DNA of 64,000 bases from Streptomyces sp. BK340 (GTDB lineage: Bacteria > Actinomycetota > Actinomycetes > Streptomycetales > Streptomycetaceae), in the NCBI RefSeq assembly GCF_007827595.1, contig NZ_VISR01000020.1:1-64000 (forward strand), written 5' to 3'. The notes under the pieces are model-generated. The model was not told the origin of the DNA, ran no database searches, and worked only from the letters and a program-made list of their open reading frames with translations. Below, one piece after another: positions 1 through 7,558 of this stretch (the stretch's first letter is position 1; each line of letters begins with the position of its first letter). The position numbers were made by a program, and so were the translations under genes.

Positions 1-220
1 CCCGCGGAGCGGGTACCACATCGCTGCGCGATGTGCAAGCGAACAACCGTGCTGCGCACGGTTGTTGCGCTCCCGCTCCGCGGGAGCGCTGGCGCACGGC
101 TGCGCTGCGCGCGCATCGGGCTTGCTGCGCAAGCCCGATGACGCTCCGTCCGCTGCGCTTCCGGAGCGGCGAGGCCTTTGCCTCGCTTGCGGGGTCACGG
201 CTTTGCTCGTGACCCCGCGG
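1..220. repeat. Archetypal Streptomyces linear-replicon telomere (left end)
   Basis: The first 220 bases are almost entirely palindromes with 3-nt loops: 1-13 (CCCGC/GGA loop), 17-35 (8-bp stem, TGC loop), 42-66 (11-bp stem, TGC loop), 67-89 (10-bp stem, TCC loop), 114-140 (12-bp stem, TGC loop), 169-186 and 189-218 (stems with longer loops). The opening CCCGCGGAGCGGG followed by this palindrome order is the archetypal Streptomyces chromosome/plasmid telomere. In such replicons the 3' overhang folds on these palindromes and is patched using a terminal protein (Tpg) and Tap. It means base 1 is a real DNA end. Neither tap nor tpg lies in this window. Confidence 0.95.
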
Positions 221-1005
221 TCGGTGGGTCCGCTGCGCTCCCCCACCGCAATGGTCCTTCCGGCTGCGCCTCCAGGACTAGGGCCCGCCTGCGCGGGCCG
301 GGCTGGCTGCGAGGGTGCGGTGCTCGTTTGTCGGGTTCCGGTGTCACATGGATCAAATTGATGCAGCATGTAGTGTTGGCAGAAATGTGGGATGCCCGCC
401 AGCCGTTTCGTGCTTTTTCGCGCGAATTGCCTGCCTCAGGCACGGACAAGCCCGGGGGAGAGGGTTTGTACCTCCGGCAGGAATTCGGGTGCTGATTTTC
501 GTTGTGTGGGTGGGATGTTGGGGTTTGAGTTGAGGATTCATCATGATGCTTAAGCAAGGTGGAGTTTCGGGGAAATCTCCGATTCCCTTAGGAGTGAGGA
601 TATTTGATTCGTATTCCGTGAGGGAAAGTAAATCACGGAATACGAGAGGAAGTCGGGCCCCTTCGGGGCCCGATCCTCTGGTATGAGGTGAACGGTTGGG
701 GCTGCCTCCGGTAGACCGCAGTGCGGTTTGGGCGCTCCAGCGCCCGAGCGCGGAGGCCCCGCCGACGCGCAACCTAAAACCCCGGCCCCGATCCCCGAGG
801 CCGTCGCGCCGCCCCAGCCCGCCCTCACCTCTTCTCTCATTCGGGCAGGGAGAGCGGCAGCAGAGGGGATGTCAGCACCTCTGACCACGCGTAAGGCGCC
901 TCGTGACCTGGGGTGTTGGAAAGGCCGGCCGCTGGTCGAGGGCAGGGGATGGCGCAGGAGATAGCGCAGGAGTTTGCGTGTGGGGTGGTGCAACAGATCG
1001 AGACT
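221..1005. other. Subterminal non-coding region
   Basis: No convincing gene is seen between the telomere and the first promoter-like site. Open frames here are GC-rich shadows without ribosome binding sites or protein-like composition. Bases 221-330 carry further short palindromes. Bases 540-660 are less GC-rich than their surroundings and contain two perfect hairpins, listed separately. Confidence 0.6.
609..673. repeat. Two perfect subterminal inverted repeats
   Basis: Bases 609-621 and 633-645 form a perfect 13-bp stem (TCGTATTCCGTGA) around an 11-nt loop. Bases 653-661 and 665-673 form a perfect 9-bp stem with a TTC triloop. The first arm is rich in A/T, unlike the telomere palindromes, which would suit a protein-binding operator. 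The second resembles the GC-rich triloop telomere type. No gene ends just upstream on the plus strand, so a simple terminator role is not obvious. Confidence 0.7.
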
Positions 1006-1081
1006 GCTGTATTATGGAACATGTCGGAGGGTGGCCCCCTAACCGGCACCGCCGAACGTTCGTCAACAGAAAGGCGTAAGC
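1005..1081 (+). promoter_or_regulatory. Promoter-like TATTATGGA site and conserved 5' leader, copy 1
   Basis: TATTATGGAAC at 1010-1020 resembles a -10 box. It is followed at 1026-1074 by a leader (GGTGGCCCCCTA..CCGGC..CGCCGAACGTTCGTCAACAGAAAGG) that is repeated with few changes at 2362-2412, upstream of the DUF932 gene. The leader ends in the AGAAAGG ribosome binding site of the gene at 1082. Conservation of both parts at two loci argues for a shared promoter and 5' UTR. Confidence 0.55.
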
Positions 1082-1429
1082 GTGGAGATCGTCATCAGCG
1101 GAGGCAAGGTGGCTCTCAGCTCGGACGAGATCAAGACCCCTCAGGCCGCAAAGGCCCGCCAGATCGCCAATTTCCTCCCGCGCCCGGAACTTCTCTGGGA
1201 CGCCGTCATCGTCCACAACCAGGACGACAACACGACGTCTATCCGGTTCGACACCATGGCCGGTCCCATCCGCATTCTTCTGCCCGTCGCTCAGGGGTTT
1301 GAGTTCCACATCATCCACGACAGCGAAACCGGGCCCCGCATTCTCGGAACCTTCCGGAGCGCAAAACTTTCGGTGCGAGCCGTCGCATTCCGCATCAGTG
1401 AATTCCTGCGGACGCACGGACTGAAGTAA
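1082..1429 (+). CDS. Hypothetical protein, 115 aa, first telomere-proximal gene
   Basis: The gene starts with GTG 8 nt after AGAAAGG. The product is soluble, with no signal peptide or membrane segment, and has a mixed alpha/beta pattern ending in a helical segment rich in basic residues. I do not recognise the family. It is the first gene from the telomere and heads a rightward series of small unknown genes (to about 8.3 kb). Its leader matches that of the DUF932 gene, so the two are probably co-regulated. Confidence 0.7.
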   Translation: MEIVISGGKVALSSDEIKTPQAAKARQIANFLPRPELLWDAVIVHNQDDNTTSIRFDTMAGPIRILLPVAQGFEFHIIHDSETGPRILGTFRSAKLSVRAVAFRISEFLRTHGLK

Positions 1430-1505
1430 GAGGCAGCTTCGGGGGCCCGGCCAACCGGGCCCCCGGGCAAGCCCAACACTCACACCAATCGGAGGGACAG
1501 TCACT

Positions 1506-2003
1506 GTGAGCATGACGAGCATTGAGCCCGACCGCCGCGCCGTTCCGGCGAGCGAGGGCGAGCGAGAGCAGATGGAGGCCGCTTTCCGGGCGGCACTGGA
1601 ACAGCTTCCCGAGAACACCCGTTTCCCGCACGCCGTGCGCGAGCTGGCCCGGCCCCTGTTCGAGGCGGGATGGATCTCTGGCGTACGGACCGGGCACACC
1701 GGGCCCGCACTGGCCGATGTGCCGTTGCCGCCCCACACGTTCGGTACGGCACTGTCCAACCTGACCACTGCCATGAGCGCGGTCAGTGGCCCCAGCATCG
1801 GACAGTTGGTCAGCTATCACGGGTCGCAGCAGGTCTACCACGGCCGCTACTGGGTGACGCGCATTGAGCGCGAACTGGACCGCCGGGGACGGGAGTCCGT
1901 GACCTACCGCCTCAGCGAGTACAGGGACGGCGCATTCGTCACCGTACTGACCGGAGTCCACACGTGGAGCGTCGCGGCACTGCCGAGCCACTGGCAGCGG
2001 TGA
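1506..2003 (+). CDS. Hypothetical protein, 165 aa
   Basis: GTG start at 1506 after GGAGGGA (1491-1497). The N-terminal half is acidic and helical; its PENTRFPHAVRELARPLFEAGW stretch is only partly quotable as a helical amphipathic segment around residues 37-57. The C-terminal half (about 95-160) reads as beta strands with regular Tyr/Trp/Val, such as VYHGRYWVTRI. No membrane segment. No family recognised; it follows the 1082 gene at 76 bp and is probably in the same transcript. Confidence 0.65.
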   Translation: MSMTSIEPDRRAVPASEGEREQMEAAFRAALEQLPENTRFPHAVRELARPLFEAGWISGVRTGHTGPALADVPLPPHTFGTALSNLTTAMSAVSGPSIGQLVSYHGSQQVYHGRYWVTRIERELDRRGRESVTYRLSEYRDGAFVTVLTGVHTWSVAALPSHWQR

Positions 2004-2026
2004 ACCCGCGCGGAAGGGGACTGATC

Positions 2027-2266
2027 ATGAGTCAGAGGATCACCAAGCAGCTCAAGACCCACCCGCGCGCCCATGTGGTCGAGCAGGGCGGTACCGACCG
2101 GACCGGCGCCATGCGCTACCGCGCACAGGTCAAGTACCTCGAAGTCGGTGACACGCTCGCAGGCTTCGACAAGGTTCTGCAGTGGTCGGAGACTGACGCG
2201 GTCGACGGGTGGCGGATGTTCCGGATGGTGACCGAGCACCCGCAGATGCGGCACAAGTCGCCGTAG
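2027..2266 (+). CDS. Small hypothetical protein, 79 aa
   Basis: ATG at 2027 is preferred over an upstream in-frame start because GAAGGGGA (2013-2020) sits directly before it and because that start falls just past the end of the previous gene. The protein is basic, without cysteines or membrane segments. No family recognised. It is the last gene before the second copy of the conserved promoter. Confidence 0.6.
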   Translation: MSQRITKQLKTHPRAHVVEQGGTDRTGAMRYRAQVKYLEVGDTLAGFDKVLQWSETDAVDGWRMFRMVTEHPQMRHKSP

Positions 2267-2305
2267 TCGTAGCCGCAGGTCAGCAGTCCGCCCCGGGGTG
2301 GGGCG

Positions 2306-2421
2306 CGCCGGAGATTTAAGCGGTTGCCCCACCCTCAGGATTAGGTATTATGGAACCAGTTCGGAAGGGTTGGCCCCCTACCGGACACGCCGAAAGTTCG
2401 TCACCAGAAGGGAAGCCCCAA
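2306..2421 (+). promoter_or_regulatory. Conserved promoter and 5' leader, copy 2
   Basis: The stretch from 2306, including AGCGGTTGCC..ACCCT and ending in TTAGGTATTATGGAA (2341-2355), is repeated nearly intact at 8326-8372. TTGCCC (2324-2329) and TATTAT (2346-2351) are 16 nt apart and could be -35 and -10 boxes. The following leader (2362-2412) matches the one at 1026-1074 and ends in AGAAGGGAAG, the ribosome binding site for GTG 2422. Confidence 0.65.
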
Positions 2422-3426
2422 GTGGCTCACGAGATCGAGCAGTTCACCGACGGCACCGCCGCTTTCGCCTCCGCCAACACGAGCGCCTGGCACAAGCTCG
2501 GCACCGTCACCAACGGCGCGATGACCGCCCAAGACGCCATGCGCATCGCGTCTCTGTCCGGCTGGAACGTGCGACTCCTCCCCCTGACCGCGACCGAGAT
2601 CACGGCCGACGGAACCACGCCGCTGGAGGTACCGCAGCACTTCGCGACCGCGCGCACGCACCCCAAGACCGGCCGCACGCAGACGCTCGGAGTGGTCGGC
2701 AGCGACTACCACCCCGTGCAGAACGAGGAACACGCCGAGTTCCTCAACCTTCTGGCCGACGAGTCCGGCGCGCACTTCGAGACCGCCGGATCGCTCAAGG
2801 ACGGCCGTCAGGTGTTCCTGACCATGAAGATGCCGCAGGGTCTCACGATCGGCGGGAACGACGACGTTGATCTGTACATCGCAGCGTTCAACAGCCACGA
2901 CGGAGGCTCAGCGTTCCGCATCGTGGTGACGCCGGTCCGGGTGGTGTGCGCGAACACCATGCGTGCGGCCATCCACGGGGCCCGTTCCTCGTTCGTGGTG
3001 CGGCACACCGCCGGAGCCAAGGCCCGGATCGCGCAGGCCCGTTCCGCCCTCGGTCTGACGTTCCGGTACGCCGAGGAGTTCGAGCAGGCCGCCCAGCGCA
3101 TGATCGAAGCCGAGATGACGCTCAGCGAGCTGAAGTCGGTGGTGGACGAGCTGTGGCCGGTCAAGGACAGCGACCACGCCCGCGCCAAGACCAACCAGCG
3201 CCAGCGGTGGGGGGCGATCTCGAACCTGTTCGAGATCGCCGACACCCAGGCCGGTATCCGGGGCACGCGGTGGGCCGGATACAACGCGCTGACCGAGTAC
3301 GCCAACCACGTCGCCCCGACCCGGGGCAAGACCGACGCCGAGAAGGCGAACGCCCGCGCCGAGCGGGTCATCAGCGGAGCGGCGAACGACCTGATGGAGA
3401 AGGCATTCGCCCTCACCACGGTCTGA
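2422..3426 (+). CDS. DUF932 domain phage/plasmid-like protein, 334 aa
   Basis: GTG 2422 is chosen because AGAAGGG lies just upstream and because an upstream in-frame start would sit inside the conserved leader. The start of the protein (EIEQFTDGTAAFASANTSAWHKLG, residues 3-26, seen as a pattern) and the central VVTPVRVVCANTM segment are typical of DUF932/TIGR03299 proteins found on phages and plasmids. The biochemical role of the family is unknown to me; an association with DNA modification or recombination islands is only contextual. The length fits the family. A strong hairpin terminator follows. Confidence 0.85.
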   Translation: MAHEIEQFTDGTAAFASANTSAWHKLGTVTNGAMTAQDAMRIASLSGWNVRLLPLTATEITADGTTPLEVPQHFATARTHPKTGRTQTLGVVGSDYHPVQNEEHAEFLNLLADESGAHFETAGSLKDGRQVFLTMKMPQGLTIGGNDDVDLYIAAFNSHDGGSAFRIVVTPVRVVCANTMRAAIHGARSSFVVRHTAGAKARIAQARSALGLTFRYAEEFEQAAQRMIEAEMTLSELKSVVDELWPVKDSDHARAKTNQRQRWGAISNLFEIADTQAGIRGTRWAGYNALTEYANHVAPTRGKTDAEKANARAERVISGAANDLMEKAFALTTV

Positions 3427-3437
3427 CCCCCTGACCG

Positions 3438-3479
3438 CCGGGTGGGCACCCCAACTCCCCCACGGGGGTGCCCACCCGG
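3438..3479 (+). terminator. Rho-independent-type terminator after DUF932 gene
   Basis: A perfect 15-bp stem, CCGGGTGGGCACCCC (3438-3452) with its complement at 3465-3479, closes a 12-nt loop 11 nt after the stop codon at 3426. There is no T-run, as is usual for Streptomyces terminators. Confidence 0.85.
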
Positions 3480-3513
3480 CCCCACCGGCCAGCAGTGGCC
3501 GCACCCGCCCCCG

Positions 3514-3607
3514 AGCGCGGAGCGCTCAACCCCGCACCCAGGAGCGCGGAGCGCTGCCCACCGGCCCCTGCCGCGTAGCGGCAGCGCGTCGCGTCTGCGG
3601 AGCAGAC
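3514..3607. repeat. Cluster of four triloop palindromes resembling telomere palindromes
   Basis: Four short perfect palindromes with GNA loops lie in 94 bp: AGCGC-GGA-GCGCT at 3514-3526 and again at 3543-3555, CTGCCGC-GTA-GCGGCAG at 3568-3584, and GTCTGC-GGA-GCAGAC at 3593-3607. The same design (short GC stem, GGA-type triloop) forms the first palindrome of the telomere at 1-13. They lie in the non-coding gap between the DUF932 terminator and the next gene. Confidence 0.7.
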
Positions 3608-3712
3608 CGCGCGCCAAGAACACGTCCGCCCCTCCCAGCGCCCAGGCCGCGCCGGCGGACGCCCAGCAGCTCGACACCCACCGCCCACCCACCGCCCCAC
3701 GGAAGGCCATCC

Positions 3713-4405
3713 ATGCCCATCCCGAAGTGGACGATCAAAGGCATCGTCGACGACTACGACACGTGCGGTTGCTGCGACCGCCGCGGACTCAAGCGCACCG
3801 TCGCGCTCATGCCGCTGGACGCCGACGGGAACGAGGACGGCACCGCCGAAGACGTCGTGTACTACGGCACGTCGTGCGCCGCTACCGCGCTGAGCTGGAC
3901 GCAGGGCAAGGTGACCGACACCGCGCGCGCCGCCCAGGCCGAGCGGGACCAGCGCGACGCCTACGCCCGCCGGGTGATCAGCATCTACGCCCCGGTGGAG
4001 TTCGCCCCCGTCCGCGACAAGGCCCGCGTCTACTACGGCCGCAACCAGCACCAGCGGGACACGGGCGTGAAGGCGACCGAGGAAGTGGCGAAACTGCTGG
4101 ACAAGGCCCGCGCCACGCTGGCCGACACCACCACCGGCCCGGCCCGCCCCTCGCGTATCGAGGACTTCCGCCGCTACCTCGTGATCTTCACCAGCGACGA
4201 CCGGATCTTCCTCGTGCGGCGCGTGCCGGAGGAGGAGGCCGAGCGCCAGGAGCAGGCCGCCGCCGCCCAGCGCCGCGCGGACCAGATCCGGGGCAGCGTC
4301 CGGGTCGTGGCCGCGCTGGACGCCGAGTCCGCGCGCGACGTCGCGTATGCCGACGAACTGACCCGCGAGTGGAACACGAAGGCCTGGCAGGCCGCCCATG
4401 CCTGA
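3713..4405 (+). CDS. Hypothetical protein with N-terminal Cys motif, 230 aa
   Basis: ATG at 3713 follows GGAAGG (3701-3706). Near residues 17-21 is a TCGCC motif followed by DRRGLKR, which resembles half of a zinc knuckle; no second Cys pair is obvious apart from C55. Residues about 165-215 are strongly helical and rich in Glu, Gln and Arg and may form a coiled coil. The family is unknown to me. It overlaps the next gene by 8 bp, so the two are translationally coupled. Confidence 0.7.
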   Translation: MPIPKWTIKGIVDDYDTCGCCDRRGLKRTVALMPLDADGNEDGTAEDVVYYGTSCAATALSWTQGKVTDTARAAQAERDQRDAYARRVISIYAPVEFAPVRDKARVYYGRNQHQRDTGVKATEEVAKLLDKARATLADTTTGPARPSRIEDFRRYLVIFTSDDRIFLVRRVPEEEAERQEQAAAAQRRADQIRGSVRVVAALDAESARDVAYADELTREWNTKAWQAAHA

Positions 4406-4862
4406 GACCGCCCCCGCGCCCAGGTTGTTCATCGGTAGCCGCGTCACCTACCACGGCAGCATCACCGAGATGCACGACCGCCCCCTGTACCTCCTGCCGT
4501 GCACGTGGTTCGGACACTGCGACGCCTGCTGGGAGCAGGACGACGAGTTCGGCGAGCAGCACCCGGAAGAGCGGGACCACTTCACGGCGGTCGACCTCAC
4601 CACCGACCGCCGTTTGCACCACGCCCGCCGAGCGCACCTGACCCCGGTCCCGCACGAGTGGCCCGAGGACGCCGTTCCGTTCAACATCAACGGCTACTGG
4701 TACGCCGCCGCGTACACCACGGCAGGCGGAAGCGGCCGGGCCCGGACGGTGCACTTCTACACCGCCGAGGACTTCATGGGGCGCACCTGGTGCCACTTCC
4801 GGGAGCCCGCGCCCGACATCCGCCGCCTGGACGAGTTGGGCCGCCGCCGCCCCGTCATCTGA
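4398..4862 (+). CDS. Hypothetical protein, 154 aa
   Basis: ATG at 4398 lies inside the end of the previous gene. The product has an N-terminal strand motif (GSRVTYHGS) of a kind also seen in the 165-aa protein at 1506 (VSYHGSQQVYHG), then a Cys/His-rich patch with CTWFGHCDACWE, and a Trp/Tyr-rich C-terminal half (GYWYAAAYT, GRTWCHF). The Cys/His patch could bind metal. No family recognised. Confidence 0.65.
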   Translation: MPETAPAPRLFIGSRVTYHGSITEMHDRPLYLLPCTWFGHCDACWEQDDEFGEQHPEERDHFTAVDLTTDRRLHHARRAHLTPVPHEWPEDAVPFNINGYWYAAAYTTAGGSGRARTVHFYTAEDFMGRTWCHFREPAPDIRRLDELGRRRPVI

Positions 4863-4947
4863 CCAGTGCCCGCGCGCCACAGCGCGCGGGACACCCCCGC
4901 CCGCCGCGCGCAGCCGGCCCCCAACCCGTCGCCCCGCTGGAGTCACC

Positions 4948-5448
4948 GTGCTGAACCCGCAGCCCGACCAGCCCGCCCGCGCCGACCGCCGCAGCCTGCC
5001 CTACCCCGGAGACGAAGCGATCACCGCCGCCCGCGACCGCGCGCACCTCGCATTCGCCCAGCTCTTCACCGCCCTGGGGGCCGGACGTCACCGCCTGCAC
5101 TACGCCGCGGTGGACGTCGACGGCCGGTACCGCCTGGCCAGCGCCACCGTCACGGTCACGACCGCCCCCGCATGGCACCTGGACGCCGACCCGGACGAGT
5201 TCGCCACCATCGAGGCCGCCGTCACGGCCGCCCTGGAGGGCAGCTGCACCGTCCTGGCCACCCTGGTCGTGCAGACCGACCAGGAACCAGACCCGGTTGT
5301 CTGCGGGTGGCGCATCGAGCGCGAATGGCTGCACGGCATGAAGCCCGCCGCCGTGCAGGCCGCCGTACGGCCGTGCGGGGGCAGCTCAGCGCCCGTCGCC
5401 CGCGCATACCCCGCCCCGTTCCTCCCGGACCCGTCCGTCACCGGCTGA
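4948..5448 (+). CDS. Hypothetical protein, 166 aa
   Basis: GTG at 4948 follows CTGGAG. The product begins with a Pro/Arg-rich tail, then alternates strands and helices (RHRLHYAAVDVDGRYRLASA and ATVTVTTAP). There is no signal peptide and no recognisable motif. Composition and spacing match the neighbouring unknown genes, so it is likely part of the same telomere-proximal unit. Confidence 0.6.
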   Translation: MLNPQPDQPARADRRSLPYPGDEAITAARDRAHLAFAQLFTALGAGRHRLHYAAVDVDGRYRLASATVTVTTAPAWHLDADPDEFATIEAAVTAALEGSCTVLATLVVQTDQEPDPVVCGWRIEREWLHGMKPAAVQAAVRPCGGSSAPVARAYPAPFLPDPSVTG

Positions 5449-5524
5449 GGCCCCCGCCCGGCCCCGACGGGGCCGGGCCGCCCGCCAACTCCCCATTCCC
5501 GTACGCCCTGTGAGGAGACACCCC

Positions 5525-6541
5525 GTGATCACCATTGCAACCCCGTCCGGCACCGTCCGCGCCGTTCCCTCCGAGGCGGACGCCACCGGAGCCGTGCTCT
5601 ACACCCTCACCGGCGCAGCCACGGGAACTGTCCACGTGACCGCGACCAGCAGCCCCGCCCGATGGGACCGCTTCGACGCCGTCCGCGCCAGTCTCGGATC
5701 CGTCAGCGCGCGCGAGCTCCCCGCCGAGCCGCTGGTATGCATCCGCGGCCGCGCCTACCACGGCAACACGGTCCGGGTGCTCGCCCACTCCGCCGACGTG
5801 CCCTGGGGATGGCTGGAACGCGACCTGACCGACACCGACGACCGGCCCGCGCCCCCGCAGGCCAGCCAGACGCTGACCGCCATCCTGCGCGCGTGCGCCG
5901 GCCACTACTCCGCGCGCAGCGACTTCCCCAGCCTCCAGCACGCGGCCCGCCTCCACGACACCCCGCAGCTGCTGAGGTGGCTGGACGCGATGATCTCGCA
6001 CGCCGAACGGACGCAGGCCCGCTGGCTGGAGGAGGCCGAGGCCCACCGGGTCCAGGCCGCCCGCAGCCTGGCCGCCTGGTGGACGCTGGCCCGCTGGTTC
6101 ACCGCCCGTCCGCACCCGGTGCTCGCACTCCTGCTGGCACCGGACCGCGAGAGCCTGGCCCACCGCGCCGAGTACCTCCCGAAGTGGGCCGAGATCAGCA
6201 CGCGCGCAGCCGAGGACGAGGGCCGCCGTCTGACGCTCTTCCGGTCGGAGTACGAGGGGTTGGCCCGGCCCGCCGCCGCGCCGGAGAGCCAGGACCGCCC
6301 GTACTTCGTGGTCGGTCAGTGGAAGGGCGGCGGCGACGTCGACATCTGGCACGTCGAGGAGGCCCCCACCGATCCGGGCGAACTGTCCGACCTGTGCGAG
6401 CAGCACACCGTGAACGCTGAAGACGCGTTCGGCAGCGTCGAAATCGTCTACGCCGCCAGCCCGGAAGCCGCAGCCGAGCAGGCCCGCCGGGAGGCGAGCG
6501 AGACCAGCGAGCGCATCCACCGCGAGCTCACCCGCCCGTAG
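5525..6541 (+). CDS. Hypothetical protein, 338 aa
   Basis: The frame is open from GTG 5510, but GAGGAG at 5511-5516 lies inside that extension and points to GTG 5525. The N-terminal 80 residues are beta-rich. Residues about 100-250 form a long helical region with many Arg, Glu, Ala and Trp. The end again turns helical, with Ala and Glu. No membrane segment and no motif I can assign. It is the largest gene of the unknown series. Confidence 0.65.
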   Translation: MITIATPSGTVRAVPSEADATGAVLYTLTGAATGTVHVTATSSPARWDRFDAVRASLGSVSARELPAEPLVCIRGRAYHGNTVRVLAHSADVPWGWLERDLTDTDDRPAPPQASQTLTAILRACAGHYSARSDFPSLQHAARLHDTPQLLRWLDAMISHAERTQARWLEEAEAHRVQAARSLAAWWTLARWFTARPHPVLALLLAPDRESLAHRAEYLPKWAEISTRAAEDEGRRLTLFRSEYEGLARPAAAPESQDRPYFVVGQWKGGGDVDIWHVEEAPTDPGELSDLCEQHTVNAEDAFGSVEIVYAASPEAAAEQARREASETSERIHRELTRP

Positions 6542-6619
6542 GCCGATACGGCCGCTCCCCGGGGTGGCCTACCGCCAGGCCGCCCCGGCCCCGCCCCTGA
6601 TCACGAGGCGAGACGACCC

Positions 6620-6913
6620 GTGGCAACGTTCGCGCACGCCACCCCGGAACGCTGCGCCCAGCTCGGCCGCGCCCTCACCGCCGCCGGCCTTCGCTGGAGC
6701 GACAACGGCCGCCAGGACGACCCGCAGTTCCTCACCTACACCGTGACCGACCCGCACGGCCGCACGTGGCAGGTCAGCCCGGCCACCAACTTTCAGATAT
6801 CCCCGTCCAGTCCGGGGCAGATCTGGCAGGCCAACTGCGCGGCCCTGATGACGAGGGCCCCGGTGCTGTCCGCCCGCCTGGTGGCGGAGCACATCAAGGA
6901 CGTCCCGGCATGA
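6620..6913 (+). CDS. Small hypothetical protein, 97 aa
   Basis: GTG at 6620 after GAGGCGAG. The product has an N-terminal helix followed by strands around TYTVTDPHGRTWQVSP. No cysteines. It overlaps the next gene by 4 bp (ATGA), which shows coupling. Family unknown. Confidence 0.6.
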   Translation: MATFAHATPERCAQLGRALTAAGLRWSDNGRQDDPQFLTYTVTDPHGRTWQVSPATNFQISPSSPGQIWQANCAALMTRAPVLSARLVAEHIKDVPA

Positions 6914-7089
6914 GCAGCCCACCGCCGCCGTTTAGGCCCGAGGACTTCGAAGAGCGGTGCGAGACCTGCAACGCCCCGCCCGGACAGCTCTGCCACGCCT
7001 GGTGCGACACCGGATACACCGCCGAAGACGCCCGCGCCGACGCCGAGCGCCACGCCGCCCAGCGCGACGCCAAGCCCCCTGCGCCGTAG
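6910..7089 (+). CDS. Small Cys-rich putative zinc-binding protein, 59 aa
   Basis: ATG overlaps the previous stop (ATGA). The pattern CETCNAPPGQLCHAWC (residues 16-31) gives C-x2-C and C-x3-C pairs 8 residues apart, consistent with a small zinc knuckle. It is followed by an Ala/Asp/Arg helix. I have seen this type of small protein in Streptomyces accessory regions, but I know of no function. Confidence 0.65.
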   Translation: MSSPPPPFRPEDFEERCETCNAPPGQLCHAWCDTGYTAEDARADAERHAAQRDAKPPAP

Positions 7090-7141
7090 GCGCACCGCCC
7101 CGACTCCCCCGCCCTCCCCACTTCCTCGAAGGAGACCCGCT

Positions 7142-7558
7142 ATGGAACTGTCCACCCCCGCCGGCCTTGAGTTGCTCGCACGCTCGGTTGCCGAGCAGCT
7201 CGGCGCCGACCGCACCGAGAAGGACGGTGACACGGGCCGGGTGCGTGTCGTCTACGCCGACGGCCGCGCCCTGGAACTCACCCCCAACCGCCCCCGGACC
7301 CGGATCACCGTCACCGCGGTTCTGCCCGAGCAGGCCACCGCGCACGGCATCGAGGTCAAGGCGATCACGGTCACCGCCCTGCCCCGCCCGCGCCCCAGCG
7401 AGAGCCAGGCCAAGGCCACCGCGCGGCACACGGCCGACCACATCCGTCAGCGGCTGCTGCCCGCGCACACCGCCGCCCTGGCCGAGCTGCGCGAGCGCAC
7501 CGCCCCCCCAGGTGGCCACGTTCCAGCGTGCCGAATCCGCCCTTGCCGGATTCCTTGA
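7142..7558 (+). CDS. Hypothetical protein, 138 aa, 3' end probably out of frame
   Basis: ATG at 7142 follows AAGGAG (7129-7134). Residues 1-120 look like a normal soluble protein. The last 15 residues (GGHVPACRIRPCRIP) are unlike the rest and begin right after a run of seven C at 7503-7509. In the -1/+2 frame an open reading frame continues without break to 8303. A 1-nt indel in the C-run, real or a sequencing error, would fuse this gene to the next into one protein of about 385 aa. Confidence 0.6.
   Translation: MELSTPAGLELLARSVAEQLGADRTEKDGDTGRVRVVYADGRALELTPNRPRTRITVTAVLPEQATAHGIEVKAITVTALPRPRPSESQAKATARHTADHIRQRLLPAHTAALAELRERTAPPGGHVPACRIRPCRIP

Noticed and set aside
62..557. Several short open frames in the telomere
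   Set aside because: They are translations of palindromes and have no start signals.
3442..4641. 399-codon Arg/Pro-rich frame across the 3713 gene
   Set aside because: It is a frame shadow starting inside a terminator hairpin and shows no protein-like pattern.
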